A stretch of 64,000 nucleotides of DNA from Capnocytophaga granulosa ATCC 51502 (GCF_000411115.1 NZ_KE150257.1:1-64000), one strand, 5' to 3'; shown: positions 26,766 to 36,005, numbered from the stretch's first letter. Notes: generated by a model not told the origin, from the letters alone. Numbers and translations: made by a program.

Positions 26766-26773
26766 TATCTTTG
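26766..26773 (+). promoter_or_regulatory. -7 element TATCTTTG of the tandem membrane genes
   Basis: TATCTTTG on the plus strand, 33 nt between it and the tatA -7. The same CGTATCTTTGC core occurs on both strands of this divergent spacer. Confidence 0.65.
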
Positions 26774-26823
26774 CAAAAAAATTTTGAACACTTGTCGTTT
26801 GTCACTTGTCATTAGTCACTAAT

Positions 26824-27240
26824 ATGAGGCGTCCCACCATTTACCTATTCATTGCCTTACACTTAGAGGTTGCCCTAATTTTTGCAGGTCTTACCATCCT
26901 TCTTTTTGCCTTTTTGAAAGGAGGAAATGACAGCATTCCTATAATGACCAACATCCTACCCGCCTCTTTGATTTCTTTCTCCTTGGGTTACCTCGCTGGG
27001 GAGTACCTTCCTTGGGAGAAGCTACCACCTTGGGCGCGATTTTGGTTAGGCCTTGGAGTGTTCTATGCTATTTTTGTTATAAGCAGCCTCTTAGGATTCT
27101 ATATTATGGGGCTGATATACGGCAACCTATCTGATGATTATTGGCGATTATTCTATGATTTTTTCTTATTTACAAGTATCTTTATCTTACTCATTGGATG
27201 CGTATTAGGCATCTATCTTAGCAAATTGAAAAAGTTTTGA
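26824..27240 (+). CDS. Four-helix integral membrane protein, copy 1 (unknown)
   Basis: 138 aa from ATG 26824. Four hydrophobic segments at about 6-28, 42-62, 72-98 and 112-133, with a short basic tail SKLKKF. I do not recognise the family. The pattern (MRRPTIYLF..., SLGYLAGEYLPWEKLPPWARFW, LLIGCVLGIYL) is repeated by the next gene, so the two are tandem paralogues. An upstream TTG at 26806 was rejected because the added residues are translated from TTGTCATTAGTCACTAAT repeat words that sit right before this ATG. Confidence 0.75.
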   Translation: MRRPTIYLFIALHLEVALIFAGLTILLFAFLKGGNDSIPIMTNILPASLISFSLGYLAGEYLPWEKLPPWARFWLGLGVFYAIFVISSLLGFYIMGLIYGNLSDDYWRLFYDFFLFTSIFILLIGCVLGIYLSKLKKF

Positions 27241-27260
27241 GTTTTTCATTTTTCACTTCT

Positions 27261-27680
27261 ATGAAGCGTTCCACTATTTACATACTAAATGCTATGGCCT
27301 TAGAGATGCTGCTGATTGTCATTTTTATCAATTGGATTCTCTCTCCCATAGCTAAGGACAGAGGAAACACAAGAGTCCTATGGATTCCCATACCTATCGC
27401 TGTACTAATCTCTTTAGTATTAGGCTATTTGGCAGGACAATATATTCATTTTGAAAAGATTGTTCGCTTTTTCCGTTTCTTTATAGGGGTTATTCTCTTC
27501 TATGCTATTTTTATAATAAGTGTCATTTTAGGGTTTGGCTTTTTTCACTTGCTCTACTCCGATCTCCCCAGCAATATATGGGTAGCCCCTTCCATGTTTG
27601 TGTTCTTAGTAAGCCCCTATATCATACTGATAGGTTGCTTATTGGGTCTTGCTCTGTGTAGTCTAAAAGAGGATTTGTGA
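27261..27680 (+). CDS. Four-helix integral membrane protein, copy 2 (unknown)
   Basis: 139 aa from ATG 27261, 20 nt after the stop of its paralogue; the spacer is the word TTTTTCATTTTTCACTTCT. Same four-helix layout, with shared anchors MKRSTIYIL, SLVLGYLAGQYIHFEK, FFIGVILFYAIFIISV and ILIGCLLGLAL. Probably co-transcribed and possibly hetero-oligomeric with copy 1. No catalytic motif is seen. A small membrane-protein role is all that can be said. Confidence 0.75.
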   Translation: MKRSTIYILNAMALEMLLIVIFINWILSPIAKDRGNTRVLWIPIPIAVLISLVLGYLAGQYIHFEKIVRFFRFFIGVILFYAIFIISVILGFGFFHLLYSDLPSNIWVAPSMFVFLVSPYIILIGCLLGLALCSLKEDL

Positions 27681-27694
27681 GATAATGACAAATG

Positions 27695-28282
27695 TTAGAT
27701 CAGCAAACAAATCTCTATCAACAAATTATCTGCTTTGCACCACCGAATCCAGCCTTTTTCATGAGCATCATGCTCATTTTGTATCTCTACCCAATCTCCT
27801 TTTACGCTTATCACTTGGTATATAGCCTCCCTATCCTTTGTGCTAATCACCTTTGATTGCTCAGAAGGCGTCTCTTGCAAAGGATTCAGCTCCCAATTTA
27901 GGTTGGTTATTCCCGTAGTATTCCTTAGAAATTTTGCCCAAGACACAAATTTGGCTTCTGCTTTGGGTACAAAATATATATCACCCGTTGCCGAAAGCAC
28001 CTTATAATATGCCTTCTGCCTCTCAAGACAGACCACATAAAAGATATTATAATCAGGCTTAAAAAATAGGGGAACTATATGCTTAGGATTATACATATCC
28101 TCCTCTATATGCTCACTAAGTCCTTGATTTTTGACAGTTATAAGCTGCTTTTCTATTTTTACCAAGCCGATTCCAAGGCGTTCGGTCTTATTATAAAACT
28201 CATAACTCAAACGCTCCTGTGCGCTTCCTTTATAGAAAAAGAAAAGCACACAAAATAAAAACATAATAAACTGGGTTCTCAT
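27695..28282 (-). CDS. Secreted protein with C-terminal SH3-like domain (unknown)
   Basis: 195 aa. Signal peptide MRTQFIMFLFCVLFFFYKGSAQ. The middle is unrecognised. The C-terminal 50 residues (KDREAIYQVISVKGDWVEIQ, then KGWIRWC) resemble a bacterial SH3-like domain of the kind that binds cell-wall peptides. It is convergent with the tandem membrane genes (14-nt gap). No promoter of the TAnnTTTG type is evident. Confidence 0.7.
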   Translation of the reverse strand: MRTQFIMFLFCVLFFFYKGSAQERLSYEFYNKTERLGIGLVKIEKQLITVKNQGLSEHIEEDMYNPKHIVPLFFKPDYNIFYVVCLERQKAYYKVLSATGDIYFVPKAEAKFVSWAKFLRNTTGITNLNWELNPLQETPSEQSKVISTKDREAIYQVISVKGDWVEIQNEHDAHEKGWIRWCKADNLLIEICLLI

Positions 28283-28378
28283 AATTTACTCAAGTTTTGC
28301 CTGTCATTCTTCCCCCGCTAGCGCTTATATGGCAGCTCATACCTTCCTCTTTTGTTCGCATGAAAGTTTCAATTATTT

Positions 28379-28993
28379 TTAGAAGTCTAAATCACTATTG
28401 ATAAAAGAATCTATTCTGCGTTGTTCTCTATCACTTATTGGCAAAAAACGATCAATCAATATACTATCTAATTTCTCTTCCTTGTCCAGTATAAATACTT
28501 TGGTAAGATAGAGCCTTTCTTTCAAAATGAAATCATACTGATAATGACCACTATTCCCTTGATAAACAGATACCTCTAATCCATTTTCACCTACTACTCT
28601 ATCTATCTTCATATCCCTTACATCAATCGTATCTTTATCAACTATAAAGTGATAAGGAAAAAGATACAGAGAGTCTGCATAATATATGCTATTATTACCT
28701 TTATCGTCCTTAATCAAAGCTATTTTACGACTATCTAAAGTAATACTATCATAATAGAACATTATAGGCCCCTTTTCATTGACAATTGTTTTATCTTCCC
28801 CTATGACATCTCTACTGAAGAGGATACGCTCTCTCATTTTATCCTCTGAATATGCGCTGTCAAAAGTTGCTATTACATACACAAAGAAAGCCAGCCCACA
28901 TAAAACAAGTATCAAAAACTTATTTCTTATGGTAATACCTTTAGCTAAGAATACTGCTAAAAATATCGCGATAGATAGTATATAGTAAATCAT
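28379..28993 (-). CDS. Membrane-anchored hypothetical protein
   Basis: 204 aa. Two N-terminal membrane helices (about 3-19 and 25-43, VLCGLAFFVYVIATF), then a charged extracytoplasmic domain of about 155 aa with repeated short beta-like stretches (DSITLDSRKIALI, DSLYLFPYHFIVD). No family recognised. It has the same direction as the SH3-like gene, 96 nt downstream, so they may be cotranscribed. Confidence 0.65.
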   Translation of the reverse strand: MIYYILSIAIFLAVFLAKGITIRNKFLILVLCGLAFFVYVIATFDSAYSEDKMRERILFSRDVIGEDKTIVNEKGPIMFYYDSITLDSRKIALIKDDKGNNSIYYADSLYLFPYHFIVDKDTIDVRDMKIDRVVGENGLEVSVYQGNSGHYQYDFILKERLYLTKVFILDKEEKLDSILIDRFLPISDREQRRIDSFINSDLDF

Positions 28994-29347
28994 TTGACAA
29001 GATTTATTTTAGATTCTGTTGTAGGGGCAAATGGCAATTTACCCACTAAACAAGTCTTTTCGGACAGTCTCTTTCTGCCTTTCCCTTTAGCGCTCGTAGC
29101 ACTCCCCTGCAAGAGATGATTTACAAAGGATGTAGCAAAGATAACACATTATCCCCATTTCACAAAATTATTTTAATGCATAAATTCAGAAATACCCAGC
29201 AATGAAGGAAAAAGCCTTACTTCCACAAACAACTCAAAACCCAAAACTCAAAACTTTTCCTTGATTTCACCCCCAAAATGTTGTATCTTTGCACTTTCCT
29301 ATCAGATGACCACTAACCACTGACGTCTGACAACTAAAAACTCACTA
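28994..29347. other. Intergenic region with a repeat relic and word array
   Basis: At about 29021-29046, GTAGGGGCAAATGGCAATTTACCC is a relative of the repeat near 51912 (GTAGGGGCGAATGGCAATTCGCCC on the other strand). At 29224-29347 are AACTCAAAACCCAAAACTCAAAA and CCACTAACCACTGACGTCTGAC words. The promoter of the M23 gene lies between them. No gene is seen. Confidence 0.7.
29284..29291 (+). promoter_or_regulatory. -7 element TATCTTTG of the M23 peptidase gene
   Basis: TATCTTTG 56 nt before the ATG at 29348; the leader is made of repeat words (GACCACTAACCACTGACG). Confidence 0.65.
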
Positions 29348-30217
29348 ATGACTTTTAAAGAACGATTTAGCAAAATTATACATGGCAAATGGCTCTTCAA
29401 GTATAGAGTCGTGATCATGAACGAATCTTCCTTGGAGGAGGTCAAAACCTTTCGCCTGAACCGCCTCAATGTCTTTGTATATAGCAGCCTATTTGCAATC
29501 CTGATGATTACCCTCACGACCTTGGTGATCATCTATTCCCCGCTTAGACAATATATCTTAGGCTTCTCCGAGGCTGACCAACGCAAACAAATCGTGGATC
29601 TGACCTTCCATGCCGACTCCCTACAGCAGCGCATCGCCAGCAATGACGCTTATTTCCTTTCGCTCCAAAAAGTTCTCACTGGGGATATAGAACCCGATAA
29701 GATCAATAAGGACTCCGTGCTTAATGCGGTGCAACAAATCCCTGCGGAAGTAGATCTCCAAGCCAGCGAAGAGGAAATGAAACTCCGCTCAGAGGTAGCC
29801 AATGAGGAACGCTACAATGTCTTTGACGTGGCTACTGCCAATACCCGTAAGGCCTTCTTCCCGCCTATCCAAGGTATGATCTCCAATGAGTTCAAGGCCG
29901 ACAAACGCCATTATGGGATCGACCTTACCGCTGCCGAAGGCACCCCAGTCAAGGCCATAGGCGAGGGTACCGTCATTTTCTCAGAATGGTCTGCACAGAC
30001 AGGCTTCGTGCTGATTATAGAACACCCACATAACTTCGTATCGGTGTATAAGCACAACGCCTCCATCACTAAAAGACAAGGCGACAAGGTGCGTGCCGGG
30101 GAGGTCATCGCCCAAGTAGGGAATACAGGAGAGCTCTCCACGGGTGTCCATCTGCACTTTGAACTATGGCATGAGGGCTATCCTGTGGATCCTCTTAACT
30201 ATATGAATATCAAATAA
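29348..30217 (+). CDS. Membrane-anchored M23 (LytM) metallopeptidase
   Basis: 289 aa. A cytoplasmic N-terminus, one membrane helix at 42-63, a coiled segment at about 74-150, then an M23 domain at 165-285. Predicted zinc ligands are all present: His188 and Asp192 (HYGID), His270 (HLH, with His268), and catalytic His236 (YKHN). It should be an active cell-wall endopeptidase cutting peptidoglycan cross-links in the periplasm. 16 nt upstream of the GH3 gene, so co-transcription is likely. Confidence 0.92.
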   Translation: MTFKERFSKIIHGKWLFKYRVVIMNESSLEEVKTFRLNRLNVFVYSSLFAILMITLTTLVIIYSPLRQYILGFSEADQRKQIVDLTFHADSLQQRIASNDAYFLSLQKVLTGDIEPDKINKDSVLNAVQQIPAEVDLQASEEEMKLRSEVANEERYNVFDVATANTRKAFFPPIQGMISNEFKADKRHYGIDLTAAEGTPVKAIGEGTVIFSEWSAQTGFVLIIEHPHNFVSVYKHNASITKRQGDKVRAGEVIAQVGNTGELSTGVHLHFELWHEGYPVDPLNYMNIK

Positions 30218-30233
30218 TCACAACACAACTATC

Positions 30234-31724
30234 ATGAGTCTAAAGAGCTTTATCGCCCGTAAGTGGGCTGCCTATATACGCAAACAGATAGATCGCTGGG
30301 CTGCTGACCCTATCGCAACCCAAGAGAAAGTCTTTCTCTCTATCATCCAAAAAGCCAAACATACTGCCTTCGGGCGCGATCATCACTTTGAGCAGATTCA
30401 CTCCTACGAGGATTTCGTCCGCCAAGTACCCATCCGCGATTATGAGGCGCTAGCTCCCTATATAGAACGGGTAAAAAAGGGCGAAGAAAACATCCTTTGG
30501 CCTGGCAAGCCGCTTTATTTTGCCAAAACCTCTGGCACTACCAGCGGGGCGAAGTATATCCCCCTGACCAAGGACTCCATGCCATATCATATAGAGGCGG
30601 CTCGCAATGCTATCATGTGCTATATAGCTGAAACAGGCAAGGCCGATTTTGTCTCAGGCAAGATGATCTTCCTACAAGGAAGCCCTATCTTGGAAAAGAA
30701 GAATGGTATACGCCTAGGTAGGCTGTCGGGTATCTCTGCGCACTATGTGCCTAAATACCTGCAAACCAACCGTATGCCTTCGTGGAAAACCAACTGTATT
30801 GAGGACTGGGAAACGAAGATTGATGCCATCGTGGAGGAAACTATCCATGAGAATATGACCCTTATCAGTGGGATTCCCCCTTGGGTACAGATGTATTTCG
30901 AACGTCTCCAACAGAAATCCCAAAAGACAGTGGGGGAACTCTTCCCTAACTTTCAGCTGTTTATCTATGGAGGGGTCAATTACGAACCCTACCGCCAAAA
31001 GTTCGAACACCTCATCGGTCGCAAGGTAGATAGTGTGGAACTATACCCCGCCAGCGAAGGTTTCTTCGCTTATCAGGATACGCAAACGCAAAAGGGGATG
31101 CTGCTGCTGCTCAATGCGGGTATTTTCTACGAGTTTATCGAAGCGGATACTTTCTTTAGTGAAAACCCCAAGCGTATCTCCCTCAAGGACGTACAGTTGG
31201 GCGTGAATTACGTGCTTATTGTATCCACCAATGCAGGCTTATGGGGCTACAACATGGGCGATACGGTGATGTTCACCTCCCTATCCCCCTATCGCATCGT
31301 GGTAACAGGGCGTATCAAGCACTTTATATCAGCCTTTGGCGAACATGTCATCGCCAAGGAAGTAGAAGAAGCCCTCGCCGAGACCCTTGCCCAACAAGGG
31401 GGCGAAGTGAGCGAATTTACCGTGGCACCCCAAGTCAATCCCCCCGCAGGAGAACTCCCCTACCATGAGTGGTTCATTGAGTTCGAGCAAGCCCCCAAGG
31501 ATATGGAGGCTTTCGCCAACACCCTTGACAAAGCCCTACAAGCACAAAACAGCTATTACAAAGACCTGATAGAGGGCAAGGTACTCCAGCGCCTACACAT
31601 TACCCCTGTGGCCAAAGGCAGCTTCGCCCAATACATGAAATCCCAAGGCAAATTAGGAGGTCAGAACAAAACCCAACACCTCGCTAACGACCGCAGCATT
31701 GCAGACAAATTAAGTGAAAAATAA
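30234..31724 (+). CDS. GH3 family acyl-adenylate ligase-like protein
   Basis: 496 aa. It belongs to the GH3 fold of ATP-dependent acyl-amido synthetases related to plant auxin-responsive GH3. Seen: P-loop-like YFAKTSGTTSGAKYIPLT at 95-112; YPASEGFFAYQ near 266-276; LWGYNMGDTVMFTS near 334-347 and GRIKHFISAFGEHV near 358-371. The bacterial substrate is not known. The terminal codons AGT GAA AAA TAA belong to the AGTGAAAAGTGAA word family. Confidence 0.88.
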   Translation: MSLKSFIARKWAAYIRKQIDRWAADPIATQEKVFLSIIQKAKHTAFGRDHHFEQIHSYEDFVRQVPIRDYEALAPYIERVKKGEENILWPGKPLYFAKTSGTTSGAKYIPLTKDSMPYHIEAARNAIMCYIAETGKADFVSGKMIFLQGSPILEKKNGIRLGRLSGISAHYVPKYLQTNRMPSWKTNCIEDWETKIDAIVEETIHENMTLISGIPPWVQMYFERLQQKSQKTVGELFPNFQLFIYGGVNYEPYRQKFEHLIGRKVDSVELYPASEGFFAYQDTQTQKGMLLLLNAGIFYEFIEADTFFSENPKRISLKDVQLGVNYVLIVSTNAGLWGYNMGDTVMFTSLSPYRIVVTGRIKHFISAFGEHVIAKEVEEALAETLAQQGGEVSEFTVAPQVNPPAGELPYHEWFIEFEQAPKDMEAFANTLDKALQAQNSYYKDLIEGKVLQRLHITPVAKGSFAQYMKSQGKLGGQNKTQHLANDRSIADKLSEK

Positions 31725-31812
31725 AAAGTGAAGAATGGTACTCTCCACTTTTCATTAGTCACTTGTCACTAATCACTTGTCACTAATCACTTGTCATTTG
31801 TCACTAATCACT
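31713..31812. repeat. Convergent word arrays between GH3 and mnmG
   Basis: The left part reads AGTGAAAAATAAAAAGTGAAG in the GH3 sense. The right part, read in the mnmG sense, is TAGTGATTAGTGACAAATGACAAGTGATTAG and so on. Each array is stop-rich in the sense of the gene it follows, and the two meet in the middle (CTCTCCACTTTTCATTAG). Likely bidirectional terminator. Confidence 0.6.
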
Positions 31813-33670
31813 ACCTCCCCATATACACCAGCAATATGCTTATATCCGCTGGCGATACCCCACTGATACGAGAGGCTTGGGAGAGGGTCGTTGGGCGTAT
31901 TTTCTTAAGCTTTTCCCGTGACTCGAAGGAGAGGGAGGTAAGTTTGTCATAATTGAAGTTTTCAGGTATGCGAATATCCTCCAAGCGATTGAGTTTGTCC
32001 GCATTGTTCTTTTCTTTCTCTATATAGCCCGCATACTTGATCTCTATTTCCGTGTTCTCAAGTACTTCCTTGCTAAGCTGTTGTGCATCGGCAAACTCCT
32101 TTACTTGAGGTAGTTCCATAAAGTCGGCCACTGTGATATTGGGACGTGCTAGCACCTTAGCCATCTTATCGCCCTGCTTCATAGGGGAAGAGTCATACTT
32201 GGCCAAAAGCGGATTAGCCTCTTCGGGGGTAATACTCGTCTCTTTGAAGAACTGTACAAAAGCGGCTGTTTTGGCCTCTTTCTCTTCCAGCAGACACATG
32301 CGCTCCTCACTGGCCAAGCCCAAGGCATAGCCCATAGGGGTTAGGCGTGCATCGGCATTGTCTTGCCTGAGCAGCGTGCGGTATTCAGCGCGGGAGGTGA
32401 ACATGCGGTAAGGCTCTTCAGTGCCCTTGGTGATAAGGTCATCTATCAGTACTCCTATATAAGCCTCGTTGCGCTTAAGCACAAAGGGCGATTGCTCTTG
32501 CACCTTACGGGAAGCATTGATCCCTGCGATGAGCCCTTGCGCACCTGCTTCTTCGTAGCCTGTCGTCCCATTGATTTGACCGGCAAAAAAGAGGTTTTCT
32601 ACCAGTTTGGTCTCCAAGGTTGCTTTGAGTTGCGTTGGCGGAAAATAATCGTATTCTATAGCGTAACCAGGGCGGAGAAACTTCACCTGTTCGAAGCCTG
32701 CCACCTTGCGCAAGGCCTCATACTGTACCTCTTCAGGGAGAGAAGTGGAAAAGCCATTGACGTACATCTCTACCGTATGCCAGCCTTCGGGTTCTACAAA
32801 GAGCTGATGGCGATCCTTATCGGCAAAGCGGTTGATCTTATCCTCAATAGAAGGGCAATAGCGCGGCCCCACTCCCTGGATACGACCGGTAAACATAGGG
32901 GAGCGGTCAAAGCCTGTACGCAATATATCATGCACCTGCTCACTGGTATAGGTCATATAACAATCCAGTTGATGTGCCAGAGGCTTTGTTAGTGGCAGGT
33001 AGGAGAATTTCTCAGGGTTATCGTCCCCTGGTTGGGGAGTCATCTTGGAATAGTCCAAAGAGCGGCCATCTACCCGCGGAGGTGTCCCTGTTTTCATACG
33101 CCCTGCTTCAAACCCATGAGCTACCAAGCACTCGGTGATGCCTGTGGCGGCTTTCTCCCCTGCCCTACCCCCACCAAGGGTCTTTAGACCAATATGCAAT
33201 ACTCCATTGAGGAAAGTACCGTTGGTGAGCACCACACTCTTGGCGCGTATCTCGCTTCCAAGGGAGGTTTTAACCCCAACAGCCTTGTCGCCCTCTATGA
33301 GTACTTCTGTAACCATTTCTTGAAAAAAATCAAGGTTAGGAAGCTTCTCCAGTTGCAAGCGCCAAGCCTCTGAGAAACGCATACGGTCACTTTGGGCACG
33401 CGGACTCCACATGGCAGGGCCTTTGGACTTGTTGAGCATCTTGAACTGAATGGCGGTTTGGTCAGTGATAATACCCATATAGCCTCCCAGTGCATCGATC
33501 TCACGGACTATCTGCCCCTTGGCAATGCCTCCTACTGCGGGATTACAGGACATCTGTGCCATGTTCTGCAGTTGCATGGTAATAAGTAGGGTCTTCGCCC
33601 CTGTATTGGCGGCAGCGGCAGCAGCTTCACAGCCTGCATGTCCCGCTCCGACTACTATAACGTCGTACAT
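31811..33670 (-). CDS. mnmG: tRNA uridine-5-carboxymethylaminomethyl modification enzyme MnmG
   Basis: 619 aa. FAD-binding partner of MnmE that modifies U34 of tRNAs. The dinucleotide-binding start VIVVGAGHAGCEAAAAAANT (4-23) is intact, with SCNPAVGGIAKGQIVREIDALGG near 40-62 and LFFAGQINGTTGYEEAGAQG near 362-381. The C-terminal helical domain ends PADISILLVYMGR. Full length for the family. No obvious promoter; upstream spacer is repeat words (CAATTGTTAATTGT). Confidence 0.97.
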   Translation of the reverse strand: MYDVIVVGAGHAGCEAAAAAANTGAKTLLITMQLQNMAQMSCNPAVGGIAKGQIVREIDALGGYMGIITDQTAIQFKMLNKSKGPAMWSPRAQSDRMRFSEAWRLQLEKLPNLDFFQEMVTEVLIEGDKAVGVKTSLGSEIRAKSVVLTNGTFLNGVLHIGLKTLGGGRAGEKAATGITECLVAHGFEAGRMKTGTPPRVDGRSLDYSKMTPQPGDDNPEKFSYLPLTKPLAHQLDCYMTYTSEQVHDILRTGFDRSPMFTGRIQGVGPRYCPSIEDKINRFADKDRHQLFVEPEGWHTVEMYVNGFSTSLPEEVQYEALRKVAGFEQVKFLRPGYAIEYDYFPPTQLKATLETKLVENLFFAGQINGTTGYEEAGAQGLIAGINASRKVQEQSPFVLKRNEAYIGVLIDDLITKGTEEPYRMFTSRAEYRTLLRQDNADARLTPMGYALGLASEERMCLLEEKEAKTAAFVQFFKETSITPEEANPLLAKYDSSPMKQGDKMAKVLARPNITVADFMELPQVKEFADAQQLSKEVLENTEIEIKYAGYIEKEKNNADKLNRLEDIRIPENFNYDKLTSLSFESREKLKKIRPTTLSQASRISGVSPADISILLVYMGR

Positions 33671-33853
33671 TTCTTTTAATTGTTAATTATCAATTGTTAA
33701 TTCTGCGATACGCATGCTTAATTTTTAAAGCATTCGTAATGCTACACTTATTAATGGTTAGTTGTCTATTACATCAAACTAAACAGAGACATTATACGAT
33801 TCCAACTCTTGTATAATTGACAACTAACAATTAACAATTAATAATTATTGCTG
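33671..33853. repeat. Word-array spacer before mnmG
   Basis: TTAATTGTTAATTATCAATTGTTAATTC at the left and ACAACTAACAATTAACAATTAATAATT at the right are reverse complements in style, around a non-repeat core. No gene or promoter was recognised. Confidence 0.7.
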
Positions 33854-34201
33854 TTATTTTTTTGTTGTTTCAAGAATACTAGTAAGCAACTTAATTACTT
33901 CAGTTGCATCTGTTCTTATACTATCATACTCTTTTGGAGCAATATAATCTGTTCTTGATAGAAGTTCTAACCAATATAAGGTTTCATTTATTTCTTTTTG
34001 AGCAATAGTAAGCTTATGAATAAAATCTGAAGTGCTTTCAGAATGTTCTGATTCATATACCATAGCTCCAACAGAGGTGCCACTGCGCAAGACTTGCTTA
34101 GAAAGTACATATTCCTTTTTTTCTTCTGTCAAATACTTATAAAGATTGACCATTCTCACAGCAAGCGCCATGCTCTTTTTCTTTAGTATGTTTTCTTTCA
34201 T
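33854..34201 (-). CDS. Four-helix-bundle protein (S23/IVS-type)
   Basis: 115 aa from ATG 34201 (MKENILKKKSMALAVRMVNL). Typical motifs of the TIGR02436 family are LSKQVLRSGTSVGAMVYES and FIHKLTIAQKEINETLYWLELL. Originally found encoded inside 23S rRNA intervening sequences; here there is no rRNA around it. The role of free-standing members is unclear. A start further up (34378) would be translated from the thioesterase gene in another frame, so the shorter start is used. It follows the thioesterase gene by 25 nt of repeat words. Confidence 0.85.
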   Translation of the reverse strand: MKENILKKKSMALAVRMVNLYKYLTEEKKEYVLSKQVLRSGTSVGAMVYESEHSESTSDFIHKLTIAQKEINETLYWLELLSRTDYIAPKEYDSIRTDATEVIKLLTSILETTKK

Positions 34202-34226
34202 TCTCTTAGCTATTAACAATTGATAA

Positions 34227-34988
34227 TTAACAATTAACAATTGATTTGGCGCGCCATTTGGCAATAAACGCTGGCTTGGCGCCTCCTTCCTTTTGGGCAT
34301 AGAGATAGGTCTCCACAAGGGTCTTTTCAGGGTTGAGGTAGCGACCACGGCTTTTGTAACCCTGCATGGTATCTCCAAGGAAGGTCTCAGAGAGAAAGTT
34401 AATATCGTATTCCTGAATCACCCACTCACGATGGTCTCGTTCTCGCATCATATCCAATGCCCACTGGGTGTATTTCACGTTATTGACATGAGAATTAACA
34501 TCCAAGTCGCTAATTCTCACCTTGAAATCAGTCACATGAATCATCTCTTCTGGTAGCATCACACGCTCAGTTTGCATATCAAGCCCTCCATCGCGACGGG
34601 GGTGAAAAAGCGCTTGGCGGTCAGTCATATCAATAGGGCGGCGAGAGGCAATATCCATGGTAATCCAAGTGGAGGTACTCTCCCCTATCTTGCGGTCACC
34701 TACATAGAGTTCAAACTGGCGGAAGGCATGCACCCCCTGAATAGGCAATGACCAGGTATGAATGGTTACCCGCTCATTCCACTGTGGCCACTGATACATC
34801 TTGAGTTTCTGCTGGATCAGTGCCCAGAAAAAACCTTGTTTAACTAAGTCCTTATAGCCAAAACCTAAGGACGCCGCATGCTCTGCGGCTATATCTTGCA
34901 ACATACCCAATACGCCATAGAGGCCTAATTGGTTGTTCAAATTCACTTGGGTGCTACGTACTTTATACGTTTCTGTAAATATTGTCAT
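34227..34988 (-). CDS. Acyl-ACP thioesterase
   Basis: 253 aa, double hot-dog fold of the FatA/FatB type (PF01643). It releases fatty acids from acyl carrier protein. The second hot dog has the active-site pattern DLDVNSHVNNVKYTQWALD near 160-178; Asn and His are the usual catalytic residues. The first hot dog starts ETYKVRSTQVNLNNQLGLYG. The last residues SIVNC and stop come from a CAATTGTTAATTGT word, replacing whatever C-terminal tail the ancestor had. Confidence 0.9.
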   Translation of the reverse strand: MTIFTETYKVRSTQVNLNNQLGLYGVLGMLQDIAAEHAASLGFGYKDLVKQGFFWALIQQKLKMYQWPQWNERVTIHTWSLPIQGVHAFRQFELYVGDRKIGESTSTWITMDIASRRPIDMTDRQALFHPRRDGGLDMQTERVMLPEEMIHVTDFKVRISDLDVNSHVNNVKYTQWALDMMRERDHREWVIQEYDINFLSETFLGDTMQGYKSRGRYLNPEKTLVETYLYAQKEGGAKPAFIAKWRAKSIVNC

Positions 34989-35095
34989 AATCTCAGTTGT
35001 TAGTGGTTAGTGATTAGTTGTTAGTTTTTAGTGATTAGTAATTAGTTTTATGACTCATCACTTATAATTTATCACTTGTCATTTGTCACTTGTAA
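34985..35095. repeat. Word array between pheA and thioesterase genes
   Basis: Read on the plus strand: GTTGTTAGTGGTTAGTGATTAG words, then ACTTATAATTTATCACTTGTCATTTGTCACTTG. In the sense of pheA the latter is stop-rich (TTACAAGTGACAAATGACAAG) and starts right after its TAA. Confidence 0.8.
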
Positions 35096-35904
35096 TTATT
35101 TTGGTATTCCCCCAACACCTTCAGGTCTTCACTCATAACCTCAAGCAGGCGGAGGGCTTCCTTATATTGCTGGTAATTGGGAAAGGTTCCCTCTACAAAG
35201 AAAGCATATTTCCACGGCGTGTCTATCACAGGAAGAGATTGGATCTTGGTCATATTAATCTGGTAGTCTCTCAGTACGTTTAGCACCGTGGCCAAACTCC
35301 CACTTTGGTCATAGAGTTGGAACTTGAGAGTTACCTTGTTGATACCTTCCTTGCTGGTATAAGGGTCTTTAGTGGTGAGCACTACAAAGCGGGTCGCATT
35401 CTGCTTGATGGTCTGTATGCCCTCGGCCAAAATCTCTAAGCCATAGAGCGCCGCTGCCGAAGTCGAGGCAATCGCTGCTACTCCTTTTAGCTGTTCTTGC
35501 TGTATTTGTTTAGCGGCTTGAGCGGTATTGGTTGCCTCTACAAGCTTGATATCTGGATAGTTTTCAAAGAAATCCTTACACTGCAATAGTGCCATATAGT
35601 GGGAATGTACCTCCTTAATATCCGAGAGTGCTTGCCCTGGAAGTGCCATAAGGTGATGCTGAATATTCATATAATACTCCCCTGCTATGTACAAATTGTT
35701 GTGATCAATTAGCGCATAGTTGGGCAATATCGCCCCTGCAATACTATTCTCTATGGCCATGACTCCCGTCTGAGCCTGACCCGTAAGGAGTGCCTTGACC
35801 ACTGCATCAAAAGAGCGGCACTCCAAGATATCTATCCCGCTGCCAAAGTAGTCCTGAGCAGCTTGATAATGAAATGAGCCTTCTGTCCCTTGTATAGCAA
35901 CCAT
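35086..35904 (-). CDS. pheA: Prephenate dehydratase
   Basis: 272 aa, monofunctional. It makes phenylpyruvate from prephenate in phenylalanine synthesis. The catalytic domain has QGTEGSFHYQAA at the start, ENSIAGAILPNYALI near 51-65 and TRFVVL near 172-177 (the Thr of the TRF motif). A C-terminal ACT regulatory domain (about 190-265; SGSLATVLNVLRDYQINMTK) should bind phenylalanine for feedback control. No chorismate mutase domain. The spacer before it holds CAATTGTTAATTGT words. Confidence 0.94.
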   Translation of the reverse strand: MVAIQGTEGSFHYQAAQDYFGSGIDILECRSFDAVVKALLTGQAQTGVMAIENSIAGAILPNYALIDHNNLYIAGEYYMNIQHHLMALPGQALSDIKEVHSHYMALLQCKDFFENYPDIKLVEATNTAQAAKQIQQEQLKGVAAIASTSAAALYGLEILAEGIQTIKQNATRFVVLTTKDPYTSKEGINKVTLKFQLYDQSGSLATVLNVLRDYQINMTKIQSLPVIDTPWKYAFFVEGTFPNYQQYKEALRLLEVMSEDLKVLGEYQNNYK

Positions 35905-35909
35905 AATAT

Positions 35910-35994
35910 CAATTGTTAATTGTTATTTCCCATGTTGGTTCAAGCCAAAGTACTGAGTAGTTACAAACTTTGAATAATTGACAATTAACAATTG
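35910..35994. repeat. Perfect 14-bp inverted repeat between clc and pheA
   Basis: CAATTGTTAATTGT (35910-35923) and ACAATTAACAATTG (35981-35994) are perfect complements. The right copy belongs to the array that starts at the clc stop, the left copy lies just before the pheA ATG. Could fold clc mRNA 3' end against the pheA leader. Confidence 0.6.
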
Positions 35995-36005
35995 ACAATT
36001 GACAA

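Noticed and set aside
33854..34201. 23S rRNA intervening-sequence gene implying an rRNA locus
   Set aside because: No rRNA sequence is present; free-standing copies of this family are common in Bacteroidota.
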